Shown piece by piece: positions 1-8,311 of a DNA stretch of 64,000 nucleotides. A model generated the notes under the pieces. The model was not told where the DNA came from. It ran no database searches and was given only the letters and a program-made list of their open reading frames with translations. The DNA comes from Rhabdaerophilum sp. SD176 (lineage in GTDB: Bacteria; Pseudomonadota; Alphaproteobacteria; Rhizobiales; Beijerinckiaceae): positions 620,001 to 684,000 of the forward strand of contig NZ_JARJNS010000001.1 of the NCBI RefSeq assembly GCF_030143245.1, written 5' to 3'. Position numbers and translations under genes: made by a program. Within the stretch, counting starts at the first letter, position 1. Each line of letters starts with the position of its first letter.

Positions 1-49
1 GCGTCCGCCCTTTCCCGAAAGGGGACGGGACCGAGCCCGGGAAGCCGTC

Positions 50-724
50 ATGCGTCATTCGTCGATCCGCTCCGTCTATGCCTACTGGAACCATTTGCGG
101 GCCCACCGACCGGCACCGTTCCGCACGGAGGTCGATCCGCGCGCGCTCGCGCGGGAGCTGGGAGACCTGTTCCTGCTGGAAGGCGAACGCGGGGACATGC
201 AGTTCCGCCTCGCCGGATCACGCATCGTCCAGGCCCTCGGCGACAGCCTGACCGGCCGGCGCTTTGCCCTCCTCTGGGAGGACGGGGCGAAAGCCGGCGC
301 CGAGGAAGCCATTGCGACCGTGCTGGAGGCCGAAGAGCCGATGCTCCTTGGCATACGGCTGTCCGAACCCGAAATCCGGCCCGAGCCGTCCCCGACGCCG
401 CCGCCGCCATCCCGCCCGGCTCCGTGGCTCAATCTCCGCCCGTTACCCGGCCCCCGGATCGAGCGCCGCGCGCCGCTGGGCCTTGCCGGCGAATTGCTGC
501 TGCTGCCGCTGCGCCACCCTGCGGGGTCCGGCCGGCGCATCTTCGGGGCGATGGCCCTGTTCGCCCCCCCGGCAATACCGCGCACCACACCGGCCCGGCT
601 GGTGATTTCCGGCGGTCGCATGCTCGGCCGCGATGCCCTGCCCCTGCGCGGCTTCGATCTGGTTCCGGGCGGTGTCGAGCGGCGCGCGCACCTGCTGGTG
701 CTGAAGGGCGACCGCGATAACTGA
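50..724 (+). CDS. PAS_5-family (PAS-like) domain protein
   Basis: A 224-residue protein whose first ~110 residues match the alphaproteobacterial PAS_5 pattern: an N-terminal YAYWN motif, then an L-x-L-E segment and an F-R-L-A-G-S-R-I core (about residues 50-65). PAS_5 proteins are small cytoplasmic proteins of unknown signal, often encoded beside PilZ proteins, as here. The middle (about 105-130) is proline-rich and low in complexity; the C-terminal third is mostly hydrophobic and arginine-rich with no recognised domain. There is no output domain such as a kinase or GGDEF, so any role must depend on partners. The next gene is a PilZ protein on the same strand. Family assignment is fairly safe; function is unknown. 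Confidence 0.75.
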   Translation: MRHSSIRSVYAYWNHLRAHRPAPFRTEVDPRALARELGDLFLLEGERGDMQFRLAGSRIVQALGDSLTGRRFALLWEDGAKAGAEEAIATVLEAEEPMLLGIRLSEPEIRPEPSPTPPPPSRPAPWLNLRPLPGPRIERRAPLGLAGELLLLPLRHPAGSGRRIFGAMALFAPPAIPRTTPARLVISGGRMLGRDALPLRGFDLVPGGVERRAHLLVLKGDRDN

Positions 725-877
725 TCCCGGAGCCGCATGGAACCGGGGGCGAACAGGCTTAAGCTTTCGTTTCCGGCTTCATGGCAAAGTGCATCATCGT
801 GCTTTTCCACGGGAAATCGGATGTCTTTGCCTTTGATGAAACCTCGGGATTCTGCTGTCCCGGCGCGCCTTTTCCGG

Positions 878-1465
878 ATGAGCGACGAGCAGCGCCAGGG
901 GCCGCGCGTCAAACTGTCGATCGGTGGCCGCTTCATGCGCCCGGACCGGAGCGAACATGGCGCCACGATCACCGAGGCATCCCTGCGAACCATGGAGATC
1001 GAGTCGGACGCCCTTGTGGCCACGGGCGAGCGCATCGTCGGCTATTTCTACACGATCGGCCGGATCGAAGGCAAAGTCCTCCGCGTGAAGTCGAGGACCT
1101 TCATCCTTGAGCTGGTGACAACCCTGGTGAAGCGCGATCGCCTGGCCAGCCAGCTGATCTGGCTCGCCAACCGCGAGATCCTCAACCTGCCCGAAGACCG
1201 CCGCCATGACCGCGTGGTGCCGAACGACCCGCGCATCAGCGTCCGTCACAAGCTGTCGCCGCATGTGGAGCCCGTCAACGGCCATCTGATCGACGTTTCG
1301 CGCTCGGGCGCGGCGCTCTCGATCCGGGGTGATTTCGGGAAGGGCGATGAGATCATCATCGGCACCACGCCGGCCCGCGTGGTCCGTGTGTTCGATGGCG
1401 GCATCGCGGTCGAGTTTCACGGCTCGGTCCCCGAAGCGATGTTCGACGTCAAGATGCGGCTCTAG
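878..1465 (+). CDS. PilZ-domain protein, tandem PilZ-like halves
   Basis: About 195 residues. The C-terminal half is a clear PilZ domain: a basic RRHDR stretch, then D-V-S-R-S-G-A (the D/N-x-S-x-x-G motif that contacts c-di-GMP) and a closing V-E-F. The N-terminal half has the same fold rhythm but has lost the motif residues, suggesting one binding and one degenerate PilZ unit. The chosen ATG begins MSDEQRQG, just before the first domain. In-frame ATGs at 821 and 737 also exist, and 737 has a GGAG upstream, but the added 47 residues look non-coding. Probably a cytoplasmic c-di-GMP effector; target unknown. The downstream hairpin at 1541 would end its transcript. Confidence 0.8.
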   Translation: MSDEQRQGPRVKLSIGGRFMRPDRSEHGATITEASLRTMEIESDALVATGERIVGYFYTIGRIEGKVLRVKSRTFILELVTTLVKRDRLASQLIWLANREILNLPEDRRHDRVVPNDPRISVRHKLSPHVEPVNGHLIDVSRSGAALSIRGDFGKGDEIIIGTTPARVVRVFDGGIAVEFHGSVPEAMFDVKMRL

Positions 1466-1540
1466 GACCTGCACCTGCACGCTGCTCCCGCAATGACGCG
1501 GGGGTGCCGGCCGTCAGGATGCCGGCTGTATCGGAAGGAA

Positions 1541-1563
1541 GCCGCCCCCCGGGCGGCTTTTTT
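1541..1563 (+). terminator. Rho-independent terminator after the PilZ gene
   Basis: A GCCGCC/GGCGGC stem with a very short C/G-rich loop is followed by six T residues. It lies 76 bp after the PilZ stop codon, reading in the same direction. Confidence 0.8.
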
Positions 1564-1879
1564 GTGCCTGAAACGAGAGAGCAGCCCACCGGCCGGAAGG
1601 CCGTCTTTTCGCTAGCCTTTATTCGCGCCTAACTGGCCTAGTAAATCCTGATTAATTCTGGAAGCTGCAATTTGATCGATCTTTTCGAGGATCTTCAGAT
1701 AGTTGTTTTTATTCAATATCTTATATGGTTAACAAATTTTTCTCTCCGCTCTTTGGAAAATGTACCGGGCGGGCATGCTTAGAAATCCCTTAATCCGACA
1801 TCGAAAATCCGAGCACTGAAAATCGCCGGATTTGAAAAGGACCCATGCGATCACTCATCTCGACGAACGGGAGGGGTGC
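1564..1879 (+). promoter_or_regulatory. Long AT-rich leader before the BTLCP peptidase gene
   Basis: Part of a gap of over 400 bp without a gene. From about 1610 to 1800 the base composition drops sharply in GC compared with the rest of the window, with runs such as TTGATCGATCTTTTCG and TTTTTATTCAATATC. I see no ORF with coding character. It most likely holds the promoter and 5' leader of the secreted peptidase gene, ending in a strong GGGAGGGG ribosome-binding site at about 1869-1877. I cannot assign specific -35/-10 boxes with confidence. Confidence 0.4.
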
Positions 1880-2479
1880 ATGAAAAGCGTTATCGTCAAG
1901 ACTGCAGGTTTTATTGGTCTATTGATGCTTGCGAATACTGGGGCGCAGGCACAGCAGACAGCAAGCATCGGTGCGGCAACATCGCCGCCTCTGGGCTTCG
2001 TGCAATTCTGCCGTGATTACCAGGAGCACTGCGAGAACCGCAGCTTCGCGCGAACCACCATCCAGCTCTCTGAAGCGAGCTGGCGGACGATCGTGAAGAT
2101 CAATGCCGATGTGAATCGCGAGATCATCGCAGTGACCGATCAGGATCACTGGGGAACGCCCGAGCATTGGTCTTTCCCTGAAGATGGAAAGGGCGATTGC
2201 GAGGATTTCGTCCTCGAGAAGCGTCGGCGCCTCGTGAAGGCCGGCTTCCCGATCCAGACCCTGCTGGTCACCGTGGTCCGTGACCACAAGGGTGACGGGC
2301 ATGCCGTGCTCACGGTCAAGACCGATCGCGGCGATTTCGTTCTCGACAACCAGGTCGGCAAGATTCTCGCCTGGAAGGAGACCGGCTACCGCTTCATCAA
2401 GCGGCAGGCCGATGACAATCCGGCCCGCTGGGTTTCCCTTGGCGGCATCGATACCAGCACGGTCGCGGCAAGCCGCTGA
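1880..2479 (+). CDS. Transglutaminase-like cysteine peptidase (BTLCP family)
   Basis: A 199-residue exported protein. The start at 1880 follows a GGGAGGGG site and gives a clean signal peptide (MKSV..., hydrophobic core, AQA-QQ cleavage region); an in-frame ATG at 1832 would put 16 extra residues before it. The family's Cys-His-Asp triad is visible: GDCEDF, GHAVLTV and VLDNQ. BTLCP members (PF06035; LapG is the best known) are periplasmic proteases, and some are controlled by c-di-GMP through LapD. No LapD or large adhesin is seen here, so a LapG role is only a possibility. It sits downstream of the PAS/PilZ pair, behind its own AT-rich leader and between two terminators. Confidence 0.88.
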   Translation: MKSVIVKTAGFIGLLMLANTGAQAQQTASIGAATSPPLGFVQFCRDYQEHCENRSFARTTIQLSEASWRTIVKINADVNREIIAVTDQDHWGTPEHWSFPEDGKGDCEDFVLEKRRRLVKAGFPIQTLLVTVVRDHKGDGHAVLTVKTDRGDFVLDNQVGKILAWKETGYRFIKRQADDNPARWVSLGGIDTSTVAASR

Positions 2480-2556
2480 CCTCGACAGACGGAGTTTCGC
2501 AAGTCACGGTCAGGTCCCCACCCCACCCCGTCCCCCCGGATCGGGCTTGCGAGATA

Positions 2557-2598
2557 GGGCCGGTTCACGTCACCCGCGTGAGCCGGCCCGCCTTTTTT
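2557..2598 (+). terminator. Terminator after the BTLCP peptidase gene
   Basis: A 13-bp stem (GGGCCGGTTCACG pairing with CGTGAGCCGGCCC, one G-T wobble) with a 7-nt loop is followed by GCC and six T residues. It separates this gene from the convergent carbonic-anhydrase-like gene. Confidence 0.8.
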
Positions 2599-2616
2599 CA
2601 GAGCGGTCGATAGGGG

Positions 2617-3147
2617 TCAGCCGACAATCTTGAGGCCGGCAGCAAAGCGCTTCCAGTTTCGGGCATAGCCCGCGGCCGAACCCCGGAGCCCCTCCAGAGC
2701 CTTCTCGTCCAGCGTCCGGATCGACCGCGCGGGCGAACCCACGATCAGCGACCCCGGCGGAAATTCCTTGCCCTCGGTCACTAGCGCATTGGCACCCACC
2801 AGCGAGCCTGCGCCGATCTTCGCGCCGTTCAGCACGGTGGCGCCCATCCCGATGAGCACATGGTCGCCAAGGACGCAGCCATGCAGGATCGCCCCGTGGC
2901 CGATCGTGCAGCCGCGCCCGAGGATCATCGGGAAACCCATATCGGTATGGAGCATCGCATGCTCCTGGATATTGGTCTCGGGCCCTATCGTGATCGTCTC
3001 GTTGTCGCCACGGATGACGGCGCCGAACCAGATGCCGACATCGGCCCCGATCACCACCTTGCCGATCACATGGGCATCCGGCGCCACCCAGAACTGCCCC
3101 TCTCCCGGGGTTTCCGGTGCATGGCCATCGAGCGCGTAGAGCGGCAT
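2617..3147 (-). CDS. Gamma-carbonic anhydrase family hexapeptide-repeat protein
   Basis: A 176-residue left-handed beta-helix protein built from hexapeptide repeats (for example IGKVVIGADVGI and IGAGSLVGANALV), matching the YrdA/PaaY/CaiE group of gamma-carbonic anhydrase homologues. Candidate metal ligands are present: the His of NIQEHAMLH and the pair in CTIGHGAILHG. Length and the C-terminal helix (about residue 150 onward) fit the family. Members are cytoplasmic trimers; only some have carbonic anhydrase activity, so the reaction is not certain. A GGAGAAT site precedes the ATG. A small membrane-protein gene lies 21 bp upstream on the same strand and may be co-transcribed. Confidence 0.9.
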   Translation of the reverse strand: MPLYALDGHAPETPGEGQFWVAPDAHVIGKVVIGADVGIWFGAVIRGDNETITIGPETNIQEHAMLHTDMGFPMILGRGCTIGHGAILHGCVLGDHVLIGMGATVLNGAKIGAGSLVGANALVTEGKEFPPGSLIVGSPARSIRTLDEKALEGLRGSAAGYARNWKRFAAGLKIVG

Positions 3148-3168
3148 CGCGATTCTCCTGTCGTTGCC

Positions 3169-3480
3169 TCAGCCTTGCATAAGCTTCAGCAACTGGAAAC
3201 CGATCGCGATGGACCAGAACGAGGCGATGATCGTCGACATCGCCACGAAATGGATCGGACGACGCTCGTATTTGCGGCCCCGGAGCGTGTTCCGCATGAT
3301 GATGGCCGGCCCGGCTGCGGCCAGAAGCGGCAAGGCGGCGAGCGAGCCTGTCCCGCCCGCCAGGAGCAGGCTGAAGCTGACGGGCTGGTGCCGCCACGCG
3401 CTGTAGACCGAGGCGATCAACCCGGCAAAGGCAAAGCCGAGGCCGAGGGCGAGAAAGGAATCGATTTGGTGAGCCGACAT
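3169..3480 (-). CDS. Small conserved membrane protein
   Basis: About 103 residues with three probable membrane segments (roughly residues 7-25, 34-58 and 78-100) and a basic loop (RGRKYERRP). The chosen ATG (MSAHQIDSF) has a GGAG about 10 bp upstream; an upstream in-frame start would add 14 residues. It resembles short uncharacterised membrane proteins of Hyphomicrobiales, but I cannot assign a function. It is immediately upstream of the gamma-carbonic-anhydrase-like gene, so the two may share a transcript. Confidence 0.65.
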   Translation of the reverse strand: MSAHQIDSFLALGLGFAFAGLIASVYSAWRHQPVSFSLLLAGGTGSLAALPLLAAAGPAIIMRNTLRGRKYERRPIHFVAMSTIIASFWSIAIGFQLLKLMQG

Positions 3481-3754
3481 GACGCTGAACTCCGCAACCT
3501 GTGTTTGCGAGAGGCGTTGCAAACCTCATGCTGCGATGTACTGCGCCAGATCGGATCAGGAAAACCGGTTTCGTAACCTTTGGTTAACGCTAACGACACG
3601 TTACAGCGCTGATTTCACAGCGCTTCGGCGCAAGCCTGCCTGATCTTGTGCCCAATGAGGCCCGATCCACCCCCGTCCCGTTCCGGCACGTTCCCGGCGC
3701 GAGCGGAATCGGGCCTTAAGGGCGGATTAACCATGATCTGGCTTCCATACGGGC

Positions 3755-4504
3755 ATGAACCGCCTGATCCTCGCTTTGGCCCTGTTCGGAATCGCCCTTG
3801 GCGCCAATGCTGCCCTGCTGATGCGGGCCGGCCCCGGCCATGCGCCTCAGCTGGGCACCGCCCGGGTGGAACTGGGCCGGATCACGTTGGCCGTGCCGCA
3901 GGCGCTGATCCGTGAGAAGGTCCAGTTCGCCGGAGGCTGGCTCGACCGGCTCGATCTCGCCGTCGGGATCCAGGATTTCGAGCCCCTGCCCCAGCCCTCG
4001 GCGGAGGACCCGTTTCGCCCGATTCCGGAGCGGCTGACGCTGATCCTCACGGCATCCCGCGGCGAGCCAGTCGCGGCAGAATTGTTCCACACAGTCTATG
4101 CCCGGTTCCTCGCGCGGGAGACCTGGTCGAATCCCGGCGGTCTTGTCATGCGGCGCTTCCGCCAGGGCACGCCCTACGAGGACCGGGAACTCTATCTCGG
4201 CGTCGGCGGGCGCAGGCCCTTCGTCGCGCTGTGCCCCCTTGACGCGCATCGCGAGATGGAACCCTGCCTGACCCGGATCCGCGTTGGAGATCTGGATGCA
4301 GAACTGCGTTTCAACGCCCGCCATCTGCCGGAATGGCGGCGGATCCTTCAGGAAGCGAGCCTGCTGGTGGAAAACCTGCCGGTCCCGCAAGACCAGAGCC
4401 GTTCTGGCGGGACGCGCGCTCACTCAACTCCGGCGATGAAGACCAGCATCAGCGCAACCAGCACGATCCCGCCCAGCAACGAGAAAATCAGCGGCACACC
4501 GTAA
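3755..4504 (+). CDS. Conserved hypothetical membrane-anchored protein
   Basis: 249 residues with a hydrophobic N-terminal segment (about residues 4-24) that could be a signal anchor, followed by a soluble, probably periplasmic region; no catalytic motif is recognised. The region to about residue 215 has normal coding character. The last ~30 residues are rich in Ser/Thr/Pro and are read antisense to the neighbouring small membrane-protein gene, so the natural C-terminus may have been extended by loss of a stop codon or a frameshift. Expressed from its own start, facing the DUF3126 cluster. Function unknown. Confidence 0.65.
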   Translation: MNRLILALALFGIALGANAALLMRAGPGHAPQLGTARVELGRITLAVPQALIREKVQFAGGWLDRLDLAVGIQDFEPLPQPSAEDPFRPIPERLTLILTASRGEPVAAELFHTVYARFLARETWSNPGGLVMRRFRQGTPYEDRELYLGVGGRRPFVALCPLDAHREMEPCLTRIRVGDLDAELRFNARHLPEWRRILQEASLLVENLPVPQDQSRSGGTRAHSTPAMKTSISATSTIPPSNEKISGTP

Positions 4505-4611
4505 TAAAGGCAGATTGCCGCGCCGGCGGCGGTGCCGAGCCCGAAGGCCGCTGCCACCTTCACCAGTTCCTGCACGATTCCGCGGATCAGCTTGCTGAAG
4601 AAATCGCCCAT
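4420..4611 (-). CDS. Small two-helix membrane protein
   Basis: 63 residues: a short amphipathic N-terminus (MGDFFSKLIRG) followed by two close hydrophobic segments separated by CLYYGVP. It lies 24 bp downstream of the DUF3126 gene in the same orientation and overlaps the 3' end of the convergent gene by 85 bp. Its codon pattern is regular, so I treat it as the real reading frame in the overlap. Function unknown. Confidence 0.6.
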   Translation of the reverse strand: MGDFFSKLIRGIVQELVKVAAAFGLGTAAGAAICLYYGVPLIFSLLGGIVLVALMLVFIAGVE

Positions 4612-4635
4612 GGATGGGTCACCCTTGCGAAGGGG

Positions 4636-4845
4636 TTACTCGAGATCGGTATCGAGAATGGCCATTTCGAAGAAATACGACTTGTCGCCGTCCTCGTTAT
4701 CCTCGGACACCACGCCGATGAACTCGTCGCCGATATAGACCTCGGCTGAATCCTTCTTCTTGGGACGGGCGACAACCCGGATCGCCGCATTTGCAAAGGT
4801 CCGCCGCAGATAGGTTTCCACCTTCTGGAGATCCGCCTTGTCCAT
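4636..4845 (-). CDS. DUF3126 family protein
   Basis: 69 residues matching DUF3126 almost throughout: an N-terminal helix (LQKVETYLRRTF), the highly conserved IRVVARPKKKDSAEVYIGDE core, and an acidic C-terminus ending AILDTDLE. The family is short, cytoplasmic, restricted to Alphaproteobacteria, and of unknown function. It is typically encoded next to cysE, as here (cysE begins upstream on the same strand). The conserved neighbourhood hints at a link to cysteine metabolism, but that is inference only. Confidence 0.9.
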   Translation of the reverse strand: MDKADLQKVETYLRRTFANAAIRVVARPKKKDSAEVYIGDEFIGVVSEDNEDGDKSYFFEMAILDTDLE

Positions 4846-4981
4846 GATTGTCCCCCCCCTCTCATCACGCTATGACAGCCGATCCGGAATCGCGGCGGCC
4901 ATCCGTGCGGGACTTGCCATCTTGCCGGGACGAGGACAACCGGAAAAACACAGACTGGCTGCGCCTTCCCCGGTTACGCGC

Positions 4982-5803
4982 TCAAATGCCGCTGTCGATC
5001 ACCTGGTCCATCGAACGCGACGGCTCGGCGCAGCCCGCCTCGCCGACCACGCGCGCCGGCACGCCGGCCACGGTCTTGCAGCTCGGAACCGCCTGCAGCA
5101 CGACCGAGCCGGCCGCCACGCGGGCGCAATGGCCGATCTCGATATTGCCGAGGATCTTCGCGCCGGCCCCGATCAGCACGCCGCGCCGGATCTTCGGATG
5201 CCGGTCGCCATGCTCCTTGCCGGTCCCGCCGAGCGTCACGCCCTGGAGGATCGAGACATCATCCTCGATCACCGCCGTCGCGCCGACCACGAGGCCCGTG
5301 GCATGGTCAAGGAAGACACCCTTGCCCATTGGCACGGCCGGGTGGATATCCGTCTGGAACACGGCCGAGGCGCGGCTCTGCAGGTAGAGCGCGAAATCCC
5401 GCCTTCCGTTGGTCCAGAGCCAATGGGCGAGACGATGCGTTTCGATCGCATGGAATCCCTTGAAATAGAGCACGGGCTCGATCACCCGCTCGCAGGCCGG
5501 ATCGCGGTCGAGCACCGCCATGATATCGGCGCGCAGGCTTTCCCGGAAAGCCGGCTGGGCCTCGACGAATTCAGCGAAGGCCTGTCGGATCAGGCTGGCG
5601 GAAAGATCGGTATGGTCGAGCCGTTCGGCGATGCGATGCGCAACGGCGGCCTCGAGCGAGCGCTGCTGCAGGATCGTCGCCAGCACGAGGCCGGCAAGCG
5701 AGGGTTCACCGGTGCGCACGGTTTCCGCCTCCTGGCGGAGCTGCGCCCAGACCGGGTCGAGTTGGGCGAGGGACTGCACCCTCTCGGCGATGGCCTTGAC
5801 CAT
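4982..5803 (-). CDS. cysE: Serine O-acetyltransferase
   Basis: 273 residues. CysE transfers acetyl from acetyl-CoA to L-serine, giving the O-acetylserine used in cysteine synthesis. The N-terminal helical domain (about 1-140) and the left-handed beta-helix (about 150-250) are both present. The active-site region reads FLDHATGLVVG with the catalytic Asp-His pair, followed by LQGVTLGGTGKEHGDRHPKI, which is diagnostic. The C-terminus ends in Ile, the feature of CysE needed to bind cysteine synthase (the usual ending is -D-G-I/-G-I), so complex formation is plausible. The DUF3126 gene follows on the same strand. Confidence 0.96.
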   Translation of the reverse strand: MVKAIAERVQSLAQLDPVWAQLRQEAETVRTGEPSLAGLVLATILQQRSLEAAVAHRIAERLDHTDLSASLIRQAFAEFVEAQPAFRESLRADIMAVLDRDPACERVIEPVLYFKGFHAIETHRLAHWLWTNGRRDFALYLQSRASAVFQTDIHPAVPMGKGVFLDHATGLVVGATAVIEDDVSILQGVTLGGTGKEHGDRHPKIRRGVLIGAGAKILGNIEIGHCARVAAGSVVLQAVPSCKTVAGVPARVVGEAGCAEPSRSMDQVIDSGI

Positions 5804-5903
5804 TTTCAGGTCCTTTCCGCTGTGTTGCCCATGAATGTATCATCCCCGCGGGAAAAATCGACTGCCCGGCGCCGGCGGCGTTAACACGATTGCTTGAGGC
5901 CGT

Positions 5904-6677
5904 TCAGCCCGCGCGGATCCGCTCGAAGAACCCGAGCACCGCCTGCCGGTGCGCGCGGTCGCCCACCGCAAGATTATGGTCACGCCCCTCGATGGCAAAG
6001 GCCTCCGCCGCGGGCATGAGCGCGACGAGCGGCTCCGGCGCACCGGCAATCGGATCATTGGTCCCGACACAGACGATCGCCGGCGTGGTGATCCGGCCCG
6101 CCTCGTCCGGCGTCAGCGCCTGGCGCGACCCACGGATACAGGCGGCCAGCGCTGCCAGATCCTGGCGGTTCCGGTCGGCAAAGGTGCGGAACATCTTCTG
6201 CGTCGGATCGGTGATCGCCTCCGGGTCCGGGCGCTCCAGCGCCTCGGCGATCCCGAGCGGCAGGCCGACACCGTCGACAAGATGGATTCCCAGCCCGCCA
6301 AGCGCGAGGCCACGCAGCCGCTCCGGCGCCCGGAGCGCGACGAAGGCGGAGATCCGTGCCCCCATCGAATACCCCTGCAGGAAGGCGCGCTCGATCCCGA
6401 GATGGTCGAGCAGGGCCAGCGCATCGCCGGCCATCCTGTCAGTATGGTAGGCTGCCGGCTCGGTCGGCTTCTCGGAAGCGCCATGGCCGCGATTCTCGAT
6501 CGCGATCACGCGGTAGCCGGCATCGCCATAGGTCTTGAACCAGCCCGGGAAATTCCAGTTCACCTCGATGGACGAAGCGAAGCCGTGCACCAGAAGCACA
6601 GGCATGTTGTGGCCATCCGCGGCCGGTTCATCGCGATAGGCGAGCCGCAGCCCGTCGGAATGGAAATGATGCAGCAT
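5904..6677 (-). CDS. Alpha/beta-fold hydrolase
   Basis: 257 residues with an alpha/beta hydrolase core: an oxyanion-region VLLVHGFASS, the IENRGHGASEKP loop, a nucleophile elbow GYSMGA (Ser about residue 102), an Asp in CVGTNDP and a His near the C-terminus (RDHN). Length fits a single-domain esterase or lactonase; the substrate cannot be told from sequence. It lies upstream of cysE on the same strand, 100 bp away, and may be transcribed separately. Divergent from the zinc-finger gene at 6810. Confidence 0.85.
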   Translation of the reverse strand: MLHHFHSDGLRLAYRDEPAADGHNMPVLLVHGFASSIEVNWNFPGWFKTYGDAGYRVIAIENRGHGASEKPTEPAAYHTDRMAGDALALLDHLGIERAFLQGYSMGARISAFVALRAPERLRGLALGGLGIHLVDGVGLPLGIAEALERPDPEAITDPTQKMFRTFADRNRQDLAALAACIRGSRQALTPDEAGRITTPAIVCVGTNDPIAGAPEPLVALMPAAEAFAIEGRDHNLAVGDRAHRQAVLGFFERIRAG

Positions 6678-6809
6678 GCCCTTCGCCTAGCCGCCTTTGC
6701 GGGTGGGTGCAACCGGGCGCAACGCGCGGGATGACCGGAAGTTTAGCTTGGCCGGACCGTTCAATCCCGCTATTCACAGGGGAGCCAATGCCATCAGGAG
6801 AGACGCGCC

Positions 6810-7058
6810 ATGGCCGAGAAGTCGGTGCCACATTTCCAGAATTCCGCCGGCCTCCGGGAAATCCGGGTTGGCGCACGGGAATTCATGTGCATCGGCGCGC
6901 TGCCGCCCTTCGATCACCCGCATGTCTATCTCGATATGGGCTCGGACAGCGAGATCATCTGCCCCTATTGCTCGACACTCTATCGTTTCGATGCGGCCCT
7001 GAAGGCCGGCACCTGCGCGCCGCCAGATGCCGGCTGGCAGGAACCGGACGCCGCCTGA
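6810..7058 (+). CDS. Zinc-finger protein (zf-CHCC, NDUFS6-like)
   Basis: 82 residues with the short C-x-G...H-x-H/P...C-x-x-C pattern of PF10276: Cys in EFMCIG, His in FDHPHV and the CPYC pair. In eukaryotes the homologous NDUFS6 is a zinc-binding subunit of respiratory complex I; alphaproteobacterial proteins of this size are assumed to play a similar role or act in its assembly. The start has an AGGAGAG site. The FAD monooxygenase gene starts 10 bp after its stop. Confidence 0.88.
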   Translation: MAEKSVPHFQNSAGLREIRVGAREFMCIGALPPFDHPHVYLDMGSDSEIICPYCSTLYRFDAALKAGTCAPPDAGWQEPDAA

Positions 7059-7068
7059 GCCCTTTCCG

Positions 7069-8310
7069 ATGCCCGAGGATCGAGAACGGCCCGACGCGCT
7101 TGAGGCCAAACCGCATGTCCTGATCGCCGGCGCCGGCATTGGCGGGCTGTCGGCTGCGCTTTTCGCGGCCCGTGCCGGCTGGCGCGTCACGCTGGTTGAC
7201 CGCGAACCCGCCTTGCAGGAAGCAGGGGCAGGGCTGCAGATTTCCCCGAATGCCGCCCGCCTTCTGGCCGGGATCGGCGTGCTCGGCGCGCTGGATGACA
7301 TCGCTGTGGAGCCGAACGGCATCCTCGTGCACCGCGCATCGGACGACCGTATCCTGACCCATGCCCGGTTCGGCCATCGCATCCTCGCGAAATTCGGCGC
7401 GCCTTTCCTCGTCGCCCACCGGGCAGACCTCCAGCGCGCGCTGCTCGACAAGGTCGAGGCGCATGTGGCCATCACCCTGAAACTGGGCCTTGCCCTGCAG
7501 GAGATCCACGAACGGCCGGAGGTCATCGAGGCCGATTTCGTAGCCGCCGACGGCACCCCCCTCCGGATCGGCGCGGATCTCCTGGTCGGCGCTGACGGAC
7601 TCTGGTCCCGCGCGCGGAAGCTCTGCGGCCTGCCCTCGCCCTCGCGCTATTCGGGCAAGACCGCCTGGCGGACGCTGATCCCGCGCGAGGAGGCCCCGCT
7701 TTTCGCCCGCGAGCCGGATATCCATCTCTGGCTCGGTGCGAATGCCCATCTCGTCCACTACCCGGTCCGCGGCGGCCACGAGATCAACGTCGTCGCCATC
7801 ATCGAGGATGACTGGCGCGAGGAAGGCTGGTCAGCGCCCGGCTCCCCGGATGTGCTGGCCTCGCGCTTCGCCGGCTGGCATGCCCGCGCCCGCAGCCTGA
7901 TCGCCGCCGCCGAAAGCTGGAAGCGCTGGGCGCTGGTTGACCGCGCGCCGGAAACGCGCTGGTCGCGCGCCCGGATGACATTGCTCGGCGATGCCGCCCA
8001 TCCGATGATGCCTTTCCTCGCGCAAGGGGCCAGCCAGGCCATCGAGGATGCGGCATGCCTCGGCTCGCTGATCGCCGGGGTCGGCGCTGACCCGGCCGCC
8101 CTCGCCGCCGCGCTTCTGCGCTATGACCGGCTGCGCATTCCGCGCACGGCGCGCATCCAGAAAGCGGCGCGGAGCCAGGGTCGGCTCTATCACGCCACCG
8201 GCCTGCAGGCCCGCCTTCGGGATACCGCCCTCTCCGTCCTCCCGGGTGATGCCCCGCTGGAGCGCTTCGGCTGGATCTACCGGCACGATGCCCGCGTTCC
8301 GGGAGCCTGA
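7069..8310 (+). CDS. FAD-dependent monooxygenase (salicylate hydroxylase-like)
   Basis: 413 residues. The N-terminal Rossmann dinucleotide motif GAGIGGLSAAL, the mid-protein DG motif (LLVGADGLWSRAR) and the C-terminal GD motif (TLLGDAAHPMMPF) are all present, so this is a complete group A flavoprotein hydroxylase. Family members hydroxylate aromatic acids with NAD(P)H and O2, but this substrate is unknown. The chosen ATG lies 10 bp after the zinc-finger gene; an upstream in-frame ATG would overlap it. The EamA transporter gene begins directly after its stop codon, so the two are probably one operon. Confidence 0.88.
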   Translation: MPEDRERPDALEAKPHVLIAGAGIGGLSAALFAARAGWRVTLVDREPALQEAGAGLQISPNAARLLAGIGVLGALDDIAVEPNGILVHRASDDRILTHARFGHRILAKFGAPFLVAHRADLQRALLDKVEAHVAITLKLGLALQEIHERPEVIEADFVAADGTPLRIGADLLVGADGLWSRARKLCGLPSPSRYSGKTAWRTLIPREEAPLFAREPDIHLWLGANAHLVHYPVRGGHEINVVAIIEDDWREEGWSAPGSPDVLASRFAGWHARARSLIAAAESWKRWALVDRAPETRWSRARMTLLGDAAHPMMPFLAQGASQAIEDAACLGSLIAGVGADPAALAAALLRYDRLRIPRTARIQKAARSQGRLYHATGLQARLRDTALSVLPGDAPLERFGWIYRHDARVPGA

Positions 8311-8311
8311 C

